Of a stretch of DNA of 64,000 nucleotides, positions 8,242 to 17,248 are shown in pieces. The stretch is from Rhodospirillales bacterium 24-66-33 (GTDB taxonomy: Bacteria; Pseudomonadota; Alphaproteobacteria; Reyranellales; Reyranellaceae), in assembly GCA_002281855.1 (NCBI GenBank), contig NCHQ01000001.1, positions 1 to 64,000 on the forward strand. Reading direction: 5' to 3'. The notes under the pieces were generated by a model. It was not told the DNA's origin and made no database searches. It was given only the letters and a program-made list of their open reading frames with translations. The stretch's first letter is position 1; the number at the start of each line of letters is the position of its first letter. A program made the translations under genes and the position numbers.

Positions 8242-8601
8242 ATGGCGGGTTCCTCCATGTCCGGGCCCTGGGTGCTGACCGTCATCAAGGCCGCGCACAC
8301 GATCGTGTGGGTGTTCTTCGTCGCGTGCATCCTCGCGATCTGGGTCTTCGCCGCACGGGCGGACTACCTCAACGCCGCGCTGTCTATCGGCCTCGTCACG
8401 GGCGAGGTCGTCGTGCTCGCCTTCAACGGATGGACGTGTCCGCTCACCGCCGTTGCCGCGCGACATACGGACGATCGTCGCGCGAACTTCGACATCTATC
8501 TTCCGGAGTGGCTGGCACGGCACAACAAGTCGATCTTCGGCACCTTGTACCTGGCCGGCCTTGCTTTCACCCTCGCGCGCTGGACCCGTCTGCTGCCGTA
8601 G
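8242..8601 (+). CDS. Small membrane protein, DUF2784-like
   Basis: This 119-residue protein has three likely membrane segments (about residues 12-35, 41-60 and 98-115) and a loop with FNGWTCPLTAVAAR, reminiscent of the CPLT motif of DUF2784. I do not recognise a function. ATG 8242 or ATG 8257 could be the start. It lies 4 nt after the nitroreductase-like gene, so the two are probably co-translated. A short hairpin (GCCCG-TAG-CGGGC, 8609-8621) follows the stop and might weaken read-through into the next gene. Confidence 0.65.
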   Translation: MAGSSMSGPWVLTVIKAAHTIVWVFFVACILAIWVFAARADYLNAALSIGLVTGEVVVLAFNGWTCPLTAVAARHTDDRRANFDIYLPEWLARHNKSIFGTLYLAGLAFTLARWTRLLP

Positions 8602-8679
8602 AAAAGTTGCCCGTAGCGGGCTCTTGCGGGATTTCTTCAGGCCTGCGTTTATGCCGGGACCAATCCGATGAGGCCGCGC

Positions 8680-9045
8680 ATGTCCAGACTTCTTCCGTCA
8701 CTGATCCTCGTTCTCGGCCTGATGGCGGTGGGGGCAGGTTCAGTCGTTGCCCAGCCAGCGCCGGTCCAGACGCCACCGGCTGCGCGAGAAGCGATCGAAA
8801 AGGGCAAGGAGTCCGCCGCGGAGCGTGCCCGCGCGATCGGGCCGGAACTGAAGGCGCTGCGGGACGAGATGGCCGCGCAGGTCGGCGAAGTGCGGAAGCT
8901 CATCGACAAGAGGGTCGATGAAGCCGAGGCCAAGGCGCGCAGCTACGCGCTGTTGGCGGCGGGTGGCTTGTTCGTGATCATGGTTCTGGCCTCTGTGCTG
9001 GGAGGCGTCATCGTCGCGCTGCTGTTCCGGCGCAATCGCGCCTAG
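8680..9045 (+). CDS. Exported coiled-coil protein with C-terminal membrane anchor
   Basis: This protein of about 121 residues has an N-terminal signal peptide (MSRLLPSLILVLGLMAVGAG, ending near VVAQPA). An alanine/glutamate-rich helical stretch at about residues 35-85 is probably a short coiled coil. One membrane helix (about residues 90-112) is followed by the positive end RRNRA. This gives a periplasmic helix anchored at the C-terminus. No family is recognised. ATG 8668 is an alternative start, but ATG 8680 begins the signal peptide. A long palindromic repeat follows it before the convergent oxidoreductase gene. Confidence 0.6.
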   Translation: MSRLLPSLILVLGLMAVGAGSVVAQPAPVQTPPAAREAIEKGKESAAERARAIGPELKALRDEMAAQVGEVRKLIDKRVDEAEAKARSYALLAAGGLFVIMVLASVLGGVIVALLFRRNRA

Positions 9046-9090
9046 GGTCTTTCTGACACAGACGCACTCATATCGGACCTTCCAAAAGCA

Positions 9091-9202
9091 CCTCACCCTG
9101 AGGAGCGCTCCGCAGGAGCGCGTCTCGAAGGGTGGGCACGAGCACTACGTCTGTTGCCCATCCTTCGAGACGCACGCCTTCAGCGTGCTCCTCAGGATGA
9201 GG
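9091..9202. repeat. Long palindromic intergenic repeat, copy A
   Basis: The outer arms CCTCACCCTGAGGAGC and GCTCCTCAGGATGAGG (one mismatch) enclose inner arms at 9120-9138 and 9155-9173 (18 of 19 paired). The whole can fold into a long cruciform or hairpin. The 26-base core at 9148-9173 recurs exactly, inverted, in copy B at 14735-14844, so this is a dispersed repeat family. It lies between two convergent genes and may also act as a transcription barrier. Confidence 0.85.
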
Positions 9203-9208
9203 TAGACT

Positions 9209-10864
9209 CTAGCCCGCCAGCACGAGGTCGCTCGCTTTTTCGGCGACCGCGGTCACGGCGGCGTTGCTCATCGCCGCCGGCAGGCCCGGAAGGACCGAGG
9301 CGTCGATGACGCGCAAGCCCGTGACACCCTTCACGCGCAGGGCCTCGTCGACGACGTCGCCGAGGCGGCAGGTGCCGGTGGGATGGTGGAACGAATCCGT
9401 CGCCCGGCGGATGAAGTCGTGGCGGCCGGCTTCGGTCGTCCAGGCCGGTCCGGGATAGACCTCGCTCGCCCGCCAGTCGTCGAAGGCCTTTGCCGCGCCG
9501 ATCTCGCGCGCGATCTCGACGCCCTTCGCCAGTACCGAGAGGTCGTCGGGTTCGCCGAGGTAGTTCGGATCGATGATCGCCGCAGCCCGTGGATCGCTGG
9601 AGGCGAGCCTGACGGTGCCGCGGCTGCGCGGCCGCAGGTGGCAGGGCACCAGGACATAGGCCGGCGCGGAAAGAGGGCCGACGGTCGGCCGCACGAACGG
9701 CACCGACAGGCACATGATGAGAATGTCGGGGCTCTCGCCGGCCGTCGCGTGCGGCACGTAGAGCAGCGAGTCGCAGTGATTGTAATGCGAGGCGGGGACC
9801 GGGCGACGCGCCTGGTAGGCCACGCCGGCCAGCAGCAGGTGATCCTCAAGATGGCGACCCACGTCCGGCAGGTCGGCGGCGCTGGCGATTCCCAGCGCCC
9901 GCAGCTCGTCGGCCGGGCCGATGCCCGACAGCATCAGCAGGCGCGGCGAATCGATCGCCCCGGCACAGAGCAGCACGTCGGCCTGGGGCCGCACGACCCG
10001 GTCGGCCAGGCGCACGCCCAGGCACCGGCCGCGCTCGATTTCGAGGCCGAGCACCTCGGTGCCGACGAGCAGGTCGACCTGGGCCTCACCCGGACCGCTC
10101 TCCAGACTGTCGAGATAGGCCGTCGCGGCGTCGTCGCGCCGGTGGCCCTTGATGCTGAGCTGGTTCCAGCCGACGCCGGTCGTGACTTCGCCGCCGAGGT
10201 CGGGCGTCACCGGGAATCCCGATTCCTGCGCGGCTGCCATGAAGGCCGCGGCGACCGGCGTGCGGTCCGAGACGTCGGCCAGCGACAGGACGTGCAGGGG
10301 GCCGTCGCCACCCCGCCAGGCATTGGCGCCGCCGGAGAAGGTCTCGGCGCGCTTGAAAAAGGGCAGCAGGTCGGCGTGACGCCAGCCGGCCGGCCAGCGG
10401 TCGTAGGCCGCCGCATGACCGCGTTGGTAGGCCAGCGCATTGATGATGCTCGAGCCGCCCACCGCCTTGCCGCGCGGGCAGGTGATGGTGCGGCCGCCCA
10501 GTCCGGGTTGCGGCGTCGTCACGTAGCGCCAGTCGAGCGCGCTCTCCTGAAGCGTCGGCCAGGCCGGAGGGGCCGCGACGGCCGGCAGGTCCGTGCGCAC
10601 GCCGGCCTCGATCAGGAGCACCCGTCGCCCGGCCCGTCCCAGCCGATGCGCAAGAACACAGCCCGCCGATCCCGCGCCCACGATCACATGGTCATAGGCC
10701 GCTCGGAGTTGCTCGGGCGACGTCAGGGTACGGATGCCACGGGCCGCCTTCGCGGGCGACGAAAGACCGGCAAGCGCAACGCCGCCGGCCATCGCCGCGC
10801 TGATCGCTTCGCGGCGCTTCAGTCCGCCCCTGCCGTCACTGTCAAGCGAGCGCGTCCCGCTCAT
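9209..10864 (-). CDS. GMC family oxidoreductase with Tat-like signal
   Basis: This is a 551-residue flavoprotein of the glucose-methanol-choline oxidoreductase family. The N-terminus has a twin-arginine-like leader (LKRREAISAAMAGGVALAG), then the FAD-binding DHVIVGAGSAGCVLAHRL near residues 58-75, the PRGKAVGGSSIIN signature near 135-147, and a C-terminal FHHPTGTCRLGD motif carrying the catalytic histidine. It oxidises an unknown alcohol, probably in the periplasm. Its ATG overlaps the vapC stop codon (ATGA), so its translation looks coupled to a toxin-antitoxin pair, which is odd for a metabolic enzyme. Confidence 0.88.
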   Translation of the reverse strand: MSGTRSLDSDGRGGLKRREAISAAMAGGVALAGLSSPAKAARGIRTLTSPEQLRAAYDHVIVGAGSAGCVLAHRLGRAGRRVLLIEAGVRTDLPAVAAPPAWPTLQESALDWRYVTTPQPGLGGRTITCPRGKAVGGSSIINALAYQRGHAAAYDRWPAGWRHADLLPFFKRAETFSGGANAWRGGDGPLHVLSLADVSDRTPVAAAFMAAAQESGFPVTPDLGGEVTTGVGWNQLSIKGHRRDDAATAYLDSLESGPGEAQVDLLVGTEVLGLEIERGRCLGVRLADRVVRPQADVLLCAGAIDSPRLLMLSGIGPADELRALGIASAADLPDVGRHLEDHLLLAGVAYQARRPVPASHYNHCDSLLYVPHATAGESPDILIMCLSVPFVRPTVGPLSAPAYVLVPCHLRPRSRGTVRLASSDPRAAAIIDPNYLGEPDDLSVLAKGVEIAREIGAAKAFDDWRASEVYPGPAWTTEAGRHDFIRRATDSFHHPTGTCRLGDVVDEALRVKGVTGLRVIDASVLPGLPAAMSNAAVTAVAEKASDLVLAG

Positions 10865-11265
10865 GCTGGCGGCTCGATCAGCGTGATCTTCGGAAAGTAG
10901 CTGCGATAGCGGGCTGCGTCGCGCGTGAGCAGCGGCAAATCCTCTACAGCCGCATGCGCGCCGATGAAGAAGTCGGGTAGAACGCCAGTTCGTGTGCCGC
11001 CTGCTGCACGATATCGCTGAAAGGCCTTTCCGGCGAGGAACAAGGCAGATCGCGGCGTTGGCGCGATCTCGATCATCGCCTGGGCGAGCATCAAGTCGAG
11101 ATCTTCTATCCGGGCGTAGCGGATCGATGTCTCGGCATAGACGATATCGTTGATGAGGATCGGGCCCGCCAAGGCAGCCTCTTCGAGGCGAGCCAATGAC
11201 CAATCCGACCAAACGGGATCGTCGGTCACGAGATCGAGCAGGACGTTCGTGTCGACCAGAGTCAC
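10861..11265 (-). CDS. vapC: VapC-type PIN-domain toxin (ribonuclease)
   Basis: This 134-residue PIN domain has acidic residues at the expected places: DTNVLLDLV (Asp5), NDIVYAETSIRY (Glu near 46) and LPDFFIGAHA (Asp near 99). Such toxins are Mg-dependent RNases, commonly cutting tRNA or rRNA. It starts with GTG 11265, 1 nt after the vapB stop, and its stop overlaps the start of the GMC oxidoreductase. The three genes therefore look like one transcript. VapC should be inhibited by the upstream AbrB-type antitoxin. Confidence 0.88.
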   Translation of the reverse strand: MTLVDTNVLLDLVTDDPVWSDWSLARLEEAALAGPILINDIVYAETSIRYARIEDLDLMLAQAMIEIAPTPRSALFLAGKAFQRYRAAGGTRTGVLPDFFIGAHAAVEDLPLLTRDAARYRSYFPKITLIEPPA

Positions 11266-11266
11266 G

Positions 11267-11500
11267 TCAGCGATCGCCGCGCGTCATCGCCATGATCTCG
11301 GCCGTGCTCAGGCCTTTGCCGGCGTGGCCGCGCAAGCGCGCGAAGCGGTTCAGGCGGGCCTTCTTCTCGATCTTGACCAGAACGATGCGGCCATCCTGCG
11401 CACGCTCGAAATCGACGAGGCTCCCCGGTTCGATGCCCAGGAGATCTCGAACCCGCTTCGGAATGGTGACCTGGCCTTTACTGGTAACGGTCGCGCTCAT
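11267..11500 (-). CDS. vapB: AbrB/SpoVT-type antitoxin (VapB)
   Basis: This 77-residue antitoxin begins with the swapped-hairpin AbrB DNA-binding motif TVTSKGQVTIPKRVRDLLGI (residues 4-23). A C-terminal tail follows that should wrap the VapC toxin. Antitoxins of this type bind their own promoter, here probably in the 90 bp between 11501 and 11591. It is followed directly by vapC. Confidence 0.88.
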   Translation of the reverse strand: MSATVTSKGQVTIPKRVRDLLGIEPGSLVDFERAQDGRIVLVKIEKKARLNRFARLRGHAGKGLSTAEIMAMTRGDR

Positions 11501-11591
11501 GTAAACCTCGGGTAAGGCGACATTCTTGGCTGGTATTACCTAGCATGCGTCCCGCCGATTTTCGAGAGGCGCCTCGAATTGCGGCTCGCCT

Positions 11592-12488
11592 TCAAGTCTT
11601 GATGAAATCGACGAAGGCGCGCAGCGGCGCCGGCAGATGGCGGCGGCCGGGATAGTAGAGGAAGGGTCCCGGGAAGCTCTGCCACCACGGCACGAGCACC
11701 GGTTCGAGGGCGCCGCTGTCGAGATGGGGGCGCAGCCATTCTTCGAAGTGGTAGACGATGCCGAGACCGGCGACGGCGGCACTGACCGCGAGGTCCGCCG
11801 CCCCGGAAAGACGCACCACCAGTGGCCCGGTGGGATCGACCCGCACCACTTCGCCGTCGCGCTCGAATTCCCAGGGCGGCATCGCGCCACTGACGAACTG
11901 CCCGCGCAGGCAGGCGTGCCCCAGCAGATCGCGTGGATGCATCGGCCGGCCGCGCGCCCGCAGGTACTCGGGCGAGGCCGCCGTCGCGAAGCGCTGGACG
12001 CGCGGACCGATCGGGACCGCGATCATGTCCTGCTCCAGTCTTTCGTCGTAGCGGATGCCGGCATCGCAGCCGGCGGCCAGGACATCGACGAAGCTGTCCT
12101 CGACGATGACCTCCAGCCGGATGTCCGGATAGGCCTTCAGGAAGGGCGCCACGATCGAGGGCAGCACCAGATGCGCGGCTGCGCCCGGCACGTTGAGCCT
12201 CAGCGTGCCGACCGGCCGGTCGCGAAAGCTGTTCACGACGTCCAGGGCTGCCTCGACTTCGCCCAGCGCCGGCGTCAGCCGTTCGAGAAGGCGGGCGCCG
12301 GCTTCGGTCGGGGCGACGCTGCGCGTCGTGCGATTGAGCAGACGCACCCCGAGCCTCGCCTCGAGCCGTCGCACGGCCTCGCTCAGGCTCGACGCCGAGA
12401 CGCGGCCCAGCCGGGCGGCCTCCCGGAATCCACCGGCTTGGGCGACCGCGGCGAAGGCGGAGAGATCGTTCAGGTCGTTCGTCACCAT
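11592..12488 (-). CDS. LysR family transcriptional regulator
   Basis: This 298-residue LysR-type regulator has an N-terminal winged helix (LNDLSAFAAVAQAGGFREAA to RLLNRTTR, residues 6-55) and an effector-binding domain starting near residue 90 (GTLRLNVPGAAAHLVLP). It is divergent from the aldo/keto reductase gene with 93 bp between starts, the usual arrangement for a LysR regulator and its target. Two palindromes in that gap are candidate operators. The effector is unknown. Confidence 0.9.
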   Translation of the reverse strand: MVTNDLNDLSAFAAVAQAGGFREAARLGRVSASSLSEAVRRLEARLGVRLLNRTTRSVAPTEAGARLLERLTPALGEVEAALDVVNSFRDRPVGTLRLNVPGAAAHLVLPSIVAPFLKAYPDIRLEVIVEDSFVDVLAAGCDAGIRYDERLEQDMIAVPIGPRVQRFATAASPEYLRARGRPMHPRDLLGHACLRGQFVSGAMPPWEFERDGEVVRVDPTGPLVVRLSGAADLAVSAAVAGLGIVYHFEEWLRPHLDSGALEPVLVPWWQSFPGPFLYYPGRRHLPAPLRAFVDFIKT

Positions 12489-12490
12489 TG

Positions 12491-12537
12491 TGCATTATTT
12501 CGCACAGCTTGTAGCGATTGCGCAGGATTATCGCGCA
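12491..12537. promoter_or_regulatory. Candidate LysR operator palindromes
   Basis: Two inverted repeats lie between the divergent LysR and aldo/keto reductase genes: TGC-N8-GCA at 12491-12504 and a perfect TGCGC-N9-GCGCA at 12519-12537. LysR proteins usually bind a pair of such sites, one overlapping their own promoter. The spacing of about 30 bp between centres is close to three helical turns. The assignment to this regulator is inference from position. Confidence 0.55.
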
Positions 12538-12581
12538 TCGAGGCAAGGTCCATATGTCGGCGGTCACCACAGGAGATTTTC

Positions 12582-13460
12582 ATGACCACCACCCCCTCCG
12601 GTACCTTCCGCCTCGGCACTCGATCCGTGAAACGCCTGGGCTATGGCGCGATGCAGCTCGCCGGGCCGGGCGTCTTCGGTCCGCCGCGGGATCGCGCGGC
12701 CGCGCTCGCCGTCCTGCGCGAGGCCGTGGCGCGCGGCGTCGATCATATCGACACCAGCGACTTCTACGGTCCCCACGTCACCAACCAGCTCATCCGCGAG
12801 GCGCTCCATCCCTATCCGGACGGGCTGGTGATCGTGACCAAGGTCGGCGCCGTGCGCGGCGATGACGCCTCGTGGAACCCGGCGTTCACGGCGGCCGATC
12901 TCACGCGCGCGGTGCACGACAACCTGCGCAACCTCGGTGTCCCGGCGCTCGACGTCGTCAACCTGCGAGTCATCATGGGCAGCGATCACGGGCCGGCCGA
13001 AGGATCGATCGAGGCGCCCTTCACCGCGCTGGCGGAGCTGCAGCGGCAGGGCCTGATCCGTCATCTCGGCGTCAGCAACGCCACCCCGGCGCAGGTCGCC
13101 GAGGCGCGCGGCATCGCCGAGATCGTCTGCGTGCAGAACCACTACAACATCGTCCATCGCGCCGACGATGCCCTGATCGACGAGCTCGCGAGGCTGGGCA
13201 TCGCCTACGTGCCCTTCTTCCCGTTGGGCGGCTTCACGCCGCTGCAGTCCTCGATCCTCTCTGAGGTCGCTGCTGAGCTGTCGGCCACGCCGATGCAGGT
13301 GGCGCTCGCCTGGCTGCTGCGGCGCGCGCCCAACATACTCCTGATCCCCGGCACTTCTTCCGTCGCTCACCTGCATGAGAATCTGCACGCGGCAGACCTC
13401 GAACTCGCGGACGAAGCATTCGGGCGCCTGGACGCGATCGGCAGGACGCAAACGGGCTGA
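12582..13460 (+). CDS. Aldo/keto reductase, YdbC-like
   Basis: This 292-residue TIM-barrel oxidoreductase has the AKR Asp-Tyr pair in HIDTSDFYGP (about residues 49-58) and the Lys in IVTKVGA. The usual catalytic His strand reads VVNLRVIMG, so His is absent; this matches my recollection of the YdbC-like subgroup. PGTSSVAHLHEN near the C-terminus binds NADPH. AGGAG lies 7 nt before ATG 12582; the much longer open frame upstream is a shadow over the LysR gene. It is likely induced by the divergent LysR protein. Confidence 0.85.
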   Translation: MTTTPSGTFRLGTRSVKRLGYGAMQLAGPGVFGPPRDRAAALAVLREAVARGVDHIDTSDFYGPHVTNQLIREALHPYPDGLVIVTKVGAVRGDDASWNPAFTAADLTRAVHDNLRNLGVPALDVVNLRVIMGSDHGPAEGSIEAPFTALAELQRQGLIRHLGVSNATPAQVAEARGIAEIVCVQNHYNIVHRADDALIDELARLGIAYVPFFPLGGFTPLQSSILSEVAAELSATPMQVALAWLLRRAPNILLIPGTSSVAHLHENLHAADLELADEAFGRLDAIGRTQTG

Positions 13461-13499
13461 GGGATCGGTCAGCGCTTTCGGGCGCCCTAGTTATTGTGG

Positions 13500-14705
<1,206 letters not shown>

Positions 14706-14734
14706 ACTCTGTCCGTCTCAACTTGACCCATTTC

Positions 14735-14844
14735 CCTCATCCTGAGGAGCCGCGCCTTGCGCGGCGTCTCGAAGGATGGGCAACAGACGCGGTGCTCGTT
14801 CCCACCCGTCGAGACGCTCACTGCATTCGCTCCTCAGGGTGAGG
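14735..14844. repeat. Long palindromic intergenic repeat, copy B
   Basis: The outer arms CCTCATCCTGAGGAGC and GCTCCTCAGGGTGAGG form the ends, with inner arms around CGTCTCGAAGGATGGG and CCCACCCGTCGAGACG. It is the inverted-orientation relative of copy A at 9091-9202, with a 26-base identical core. It is located between two convergent genes. Confidence 0.85.
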
Positions 14845-14923
14845 TCGGTGTTGGGAGGGGCGACTGATTCAATCCCGCCCGAAAGGGCTTTAACAGGCCG
14901 CTGAAGAAGTCGGATGCCTCGCG

Positions 14924-14959
14924 AATAAACGAAACAAACGAAATAAACGAAACAAACGA
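14924..14959. repeat. 9-bp tandem repeat, four units (AAYAAACGA)
   Basis: Four units of nine bases, alternating AATAAACGA and AACAAACGA, form two 18-bp super-units. The tract is purine-rich and AT-rich in a GC-rich setting. Too short for CRISPR; it could be a protein-binding iteron-like site or a slippage-prone minisatellite. Confidence 0.85.
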
Positions 14960-15011
14960 AGCGAGAGTCGCGCCCCTGAATCAGGTATCCTGGTACCGCT
15001 GACGGGGCTCC

Positions 15012-16061
15012 TTACGCCTTCACCGCGTGCTCGATGACCTTGCGCATGACCGTGGGCAAGGCGCGTTCGTCCAGCCGGTCGAGTGCCGACCAGCTCGTGC
15101 CGGGCGCCAGCGCGGCGAGCCGGCCCGTCGTCGCGATGGCGCGGGCAACGGTGAGTTCCAGGTGGAAGTGCGTGAAGGTGTGCCGCACCAGGCCGTCCAT
15201 CACCACCCAGCGCGCCGGGACCGGGGCATCGGCGAGCGCCGTCGCCGCGGCGAACGGGCCCTCGCGCCAGGCGCTCGACGGGACCTCGTCCATGCCGCCC
15301 AGAAGTCCCTTCGTCGGCCGTTTGCGCAACAGGACGGCGCCGTCCTTGCGCAGCAGCACGAAGGCGAGGCCGCGCCGCGTCGGCTTTTCCGTCTTGGGGG
15401 CCCGCCGCGGCAGATCCTCGGCGATGCCCTGCCGGCGGCCCTTGCAGCCCTGCATCAGCGGGCAGATGACGCAGCGCGGGTTGCGCGGGATGCAGACGGT
15501 GGCGCCGAGATCCATCATCGCCTGGGCGTAGTCGCCGGCGCGTTGCGGCGGCACCAGCCGCGCGGCGCGGACCTGGATGTCGGGCTTGGCGTCGGGCAGC
15601 GGCGTGTCGATGGCGTAGAGGCGGGCGATCACCCGCTCGACATTGCCGTCGACCGCCGAGGCGGGACGGTCGAAGGCGATCGCCTGGATCGCCGCCGCCG
15701 TGTAGCGGCCGATGCCCGGCAGGGCGAGCAGGCCCGCCTCGTCCTCGGGAAAGCGGCCGCCATGGTCGCCGGCGACGGCCAGGGCGCAGGCATGCAGGTT
15801 GCGGGCCCGGGCGTAGTAGCCGAGGCCCGCCCAGGCCGAGAGCACCTCGTCGAGCGGCGCGGCGGCCAGCGCCTCGACGGTGGGCCAGCGTTCGACGAAG
15901 CGACGGAAATATTCGCCCACCGTGGCGACGGTGGTCTGCTGCAGCATGATCTCCGACAGCCAGACACGGTAAGGCGCCGTGCGTTCCCCCGGGGCTGCGC
16001 GCCAGGGGAGGGTGCGACGATGTCGATCATACCAGGCGAGCAGTCGGTCAGCGTGTGTCAT
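15012..16061 (-). CDS. mutY: A/G-specific adenine glycosylase
   Basis: MutY removes adenine mispaired with 8-oxoguanine. This 349-residue protein has the catalytic Glu in SEIMLQQT (about residue 37), the helix-hairpin-helix LPGIGRYTAAAI, the Asp in AVDGNVERV, and the iron-sulfur cluster C-x6-C-x2-C-x5-C (CIPRNPRC, VIC, PLMQGC). A NUDIX-like C-terminal domain for 8-oxoG reading starts near residue 225. It is divergent from the DUF721-DsbA gene, as in many alphaproteobacteria where these genes adjoin smc. Confidence 0.96.
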   Translation of the reverse strand: MTHADRLLAWYDRHRRTLPWRAAPGERTAPYRVWLSEIMLQQTTVATVGEYFRRFVERWPTVEALAAAPLDEVLSAWAGLGYYARARNLHACALAVAGDHGGRFPEDEAGLLALPGIGRYTAAAIQAIAFDRPASAVDGNVERVIARLYAIDTPLPDAKPDIQVRAARLVPPQRAGDYAQAMMDLGATVCIPRNPRCVICPLMQGCKGRRQGIAEDLPRRAPKTEKPTRRGLAFVLLRKDGAVLLRKRPTKGLLGGMDEVPSSAWREGPFAAATALADAPVPARWVVMDGLVRHTFTHFHLELTVARAIATTGRLAALAPGTSWSALDRLDERALPTVMRKVIEHAVKA

Positions 16062-16113
16062 GGTCAGTCGAAGGGGCGTGGCCTACCATACGGAGCGGAG
16101 TTTGAAAGGGTCC

Positions 16114-17193
16114 ATGCGCGAAAACGGCTTCCGTGCGATCGGCGGTCTGGCCCAGAAGCTCACCTCGGGCATCGCCCGCGATGGAGCCAAGGGCGGCCGC
16201 AGCAACGCCCTGGTGCGCCTGAAGGCCGACTGGCCGGCGGTCGTCGGGCCGGATCTGGCGCGCACGACGCGGCCCGATGCGCTGCTGGCCGGGCGCGGCG
16301 CCCGCGCCGGAAAGGCCCTGCGGCTGAAGGTTTCCGGCGCCGCTGCCCTCGAGGTCCAGCACAGGAGCGGCCAGATCGTGGAACGGGTGAACGCCTATTT
16401 CGGGCACAAGATGATCGACGACGTGCGGATCGTGCAGGGAGTCATCTCGGCGCCGCGACCGGCGCCCCGTACGCCGCGTCCCGATCCCGTGATCGAGCAG
16501 GAGGTGGCTGGCCGCACCGCGGCTGTCCAGGATCCCGAGTTGCGGGCGGTGCTGACCCGGCTGGGCGCGCGCATCGCCAGTGGCCGGCGGGGCTTTCTTC
16601 TGGGCGGCCTGGGGGCGGCGCTCTGTCTCGGGGGTGAAGTGCGGGCGCAATCCCAGTCGCCGGCCAGGTTCCTCGATCCGCTGCCCGGCGATCATGTGCT
16701 GGGCCGTCCCGATGCCCCCAACGTGCTGATCGACTACGCCTCCTTCACCTGTCCACACTGCGCCACCTTCAACAATGCGGTCATGCCGACCCTGAAGCGC
16801 GACTGGATCGACACCGGCAAGCTGAAGCTGGTGCATCGCCACTACCCGTCGGATGCGCTGGCCACGCGCGCCAGCCTGCTGGCGGAGTGCGCCGGGCCCG
16901 AGAAGTTCTTTGCCGCGGTCGACACGCTGTTCCGGACGCAGGTCCAGTGGCTGACGGCGTCCGACCCGGCGGCGGAACTGATGACCGTGCTGGTCGAGCA
17001 GGGGGTGAGCGAAGCCGACGCCCAGGCCTGCATCGCCAACGACCGGCTTTTGGACAAAGTCATCGCCGACGTGCAGTCCGGCCAGGCGCTGGGCGTCAAT
17101 TCCACCCCGACCGTGTTCATCAATGAGCAGGGATACGGCAATCCGGGCGGAATCGACGCCATCGCAGCGATTTTACGCCAGGTGGGCCGTTAA
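16114..17193 (+). CDS. DUF721 (DciA-like) domain fused to a DsbA-like thioredoxin domain
   Basis: One uninterrupted frame of 359 residues joins two normally separate proteins. Residues 1-153 form an alphaproteobacterial DUF721 protein (RLKADWPAVVGPDLA to PELRAVLTRLG), a putative nucleic-acid-binding domain. Residues 155-180 look like a twin-arginine or Sec signal (GRRGFLLGGLGAALCLGG, then VRAQ). Residues 185-359 are a DsbA-like domain with CPHC (213-216) and the cis-Pro motif STPT. No stop separates them. An internal TTG at 16540, with AGGA 8 nt before it, could make the DsbA part alone. The next gene is a second DsbA-like protein. Confidence 0.8.
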   Translation: MRENGFRAIGGLAQKLTSGIARDGAKGGRSNALVRLKADWPAVVGPDLARTTRPDALLAGRGARAGKALRLKVSGAAALEVQHRSGQIVERVNAYFGHKMIDDVRIVQGVISAPRPAPRTPRPDPVIEQEVAGRTAAVQDPELRAVLTRLGARIASGRRGFLLGGLGAALCLGGEVRAQSQSPARFLDPLPGDHVLGRPDAPNVLIDYASFTCPHCATFNNAVMPTLKRDWIDTGKLKLVHRHYPSDALATRASLLAECAGPEKFFAAVDTLFRTQVQWLTASDPAAELMTVLVEQGVSEADAQACIANDRLLDKVIADVQSGQALGVNSTPTVFINEQGYGNPGGIDAIAAILRQVGR

Positions 17194-17248
17194 CGTTTGA
17201 CTCCCCACAGGCGTAATTCCCAAGATGTAGTGGAGAGGACTAAGGAAA

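Larger units (their letters stand above)
14706..15011. other. 306-bp gap between convergent ccrM and mutY
   Basis: No gene is evident. The gap holds the palindromic repeat copy B (14735-14844), an AT-rich 9-bp tandem repeat (14924-14959), and three GANTC sites (14866-14870, 14965-14969, 14978-14982). The string TGATTCAAT occurs here and also upstream of ccrM. Confidence 0.7.

Noticed and set aside
8609..8621. Intrinsic terminator after the DUF2784-like gene
   Set aside because: Stem is only 5 bp with no continuous T-run; kept only as a remark.
9091..9202. Insertion sequence or MITE with transposase
   Set aside because: Only a palindromic non-coding repeat is present; no transposase frame or clear target duplication was seen.
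12467..12485. GTTC-N5-GTTC in the LysR start region as a LexA site
   Set aside because: Spacer length is wrong for the alphaproteobacterial operator.
14924..14959. Possible CRISPR array
   Set aside because: Units are only 9 bp, adjacent and without spacers, and no cas genes are present.
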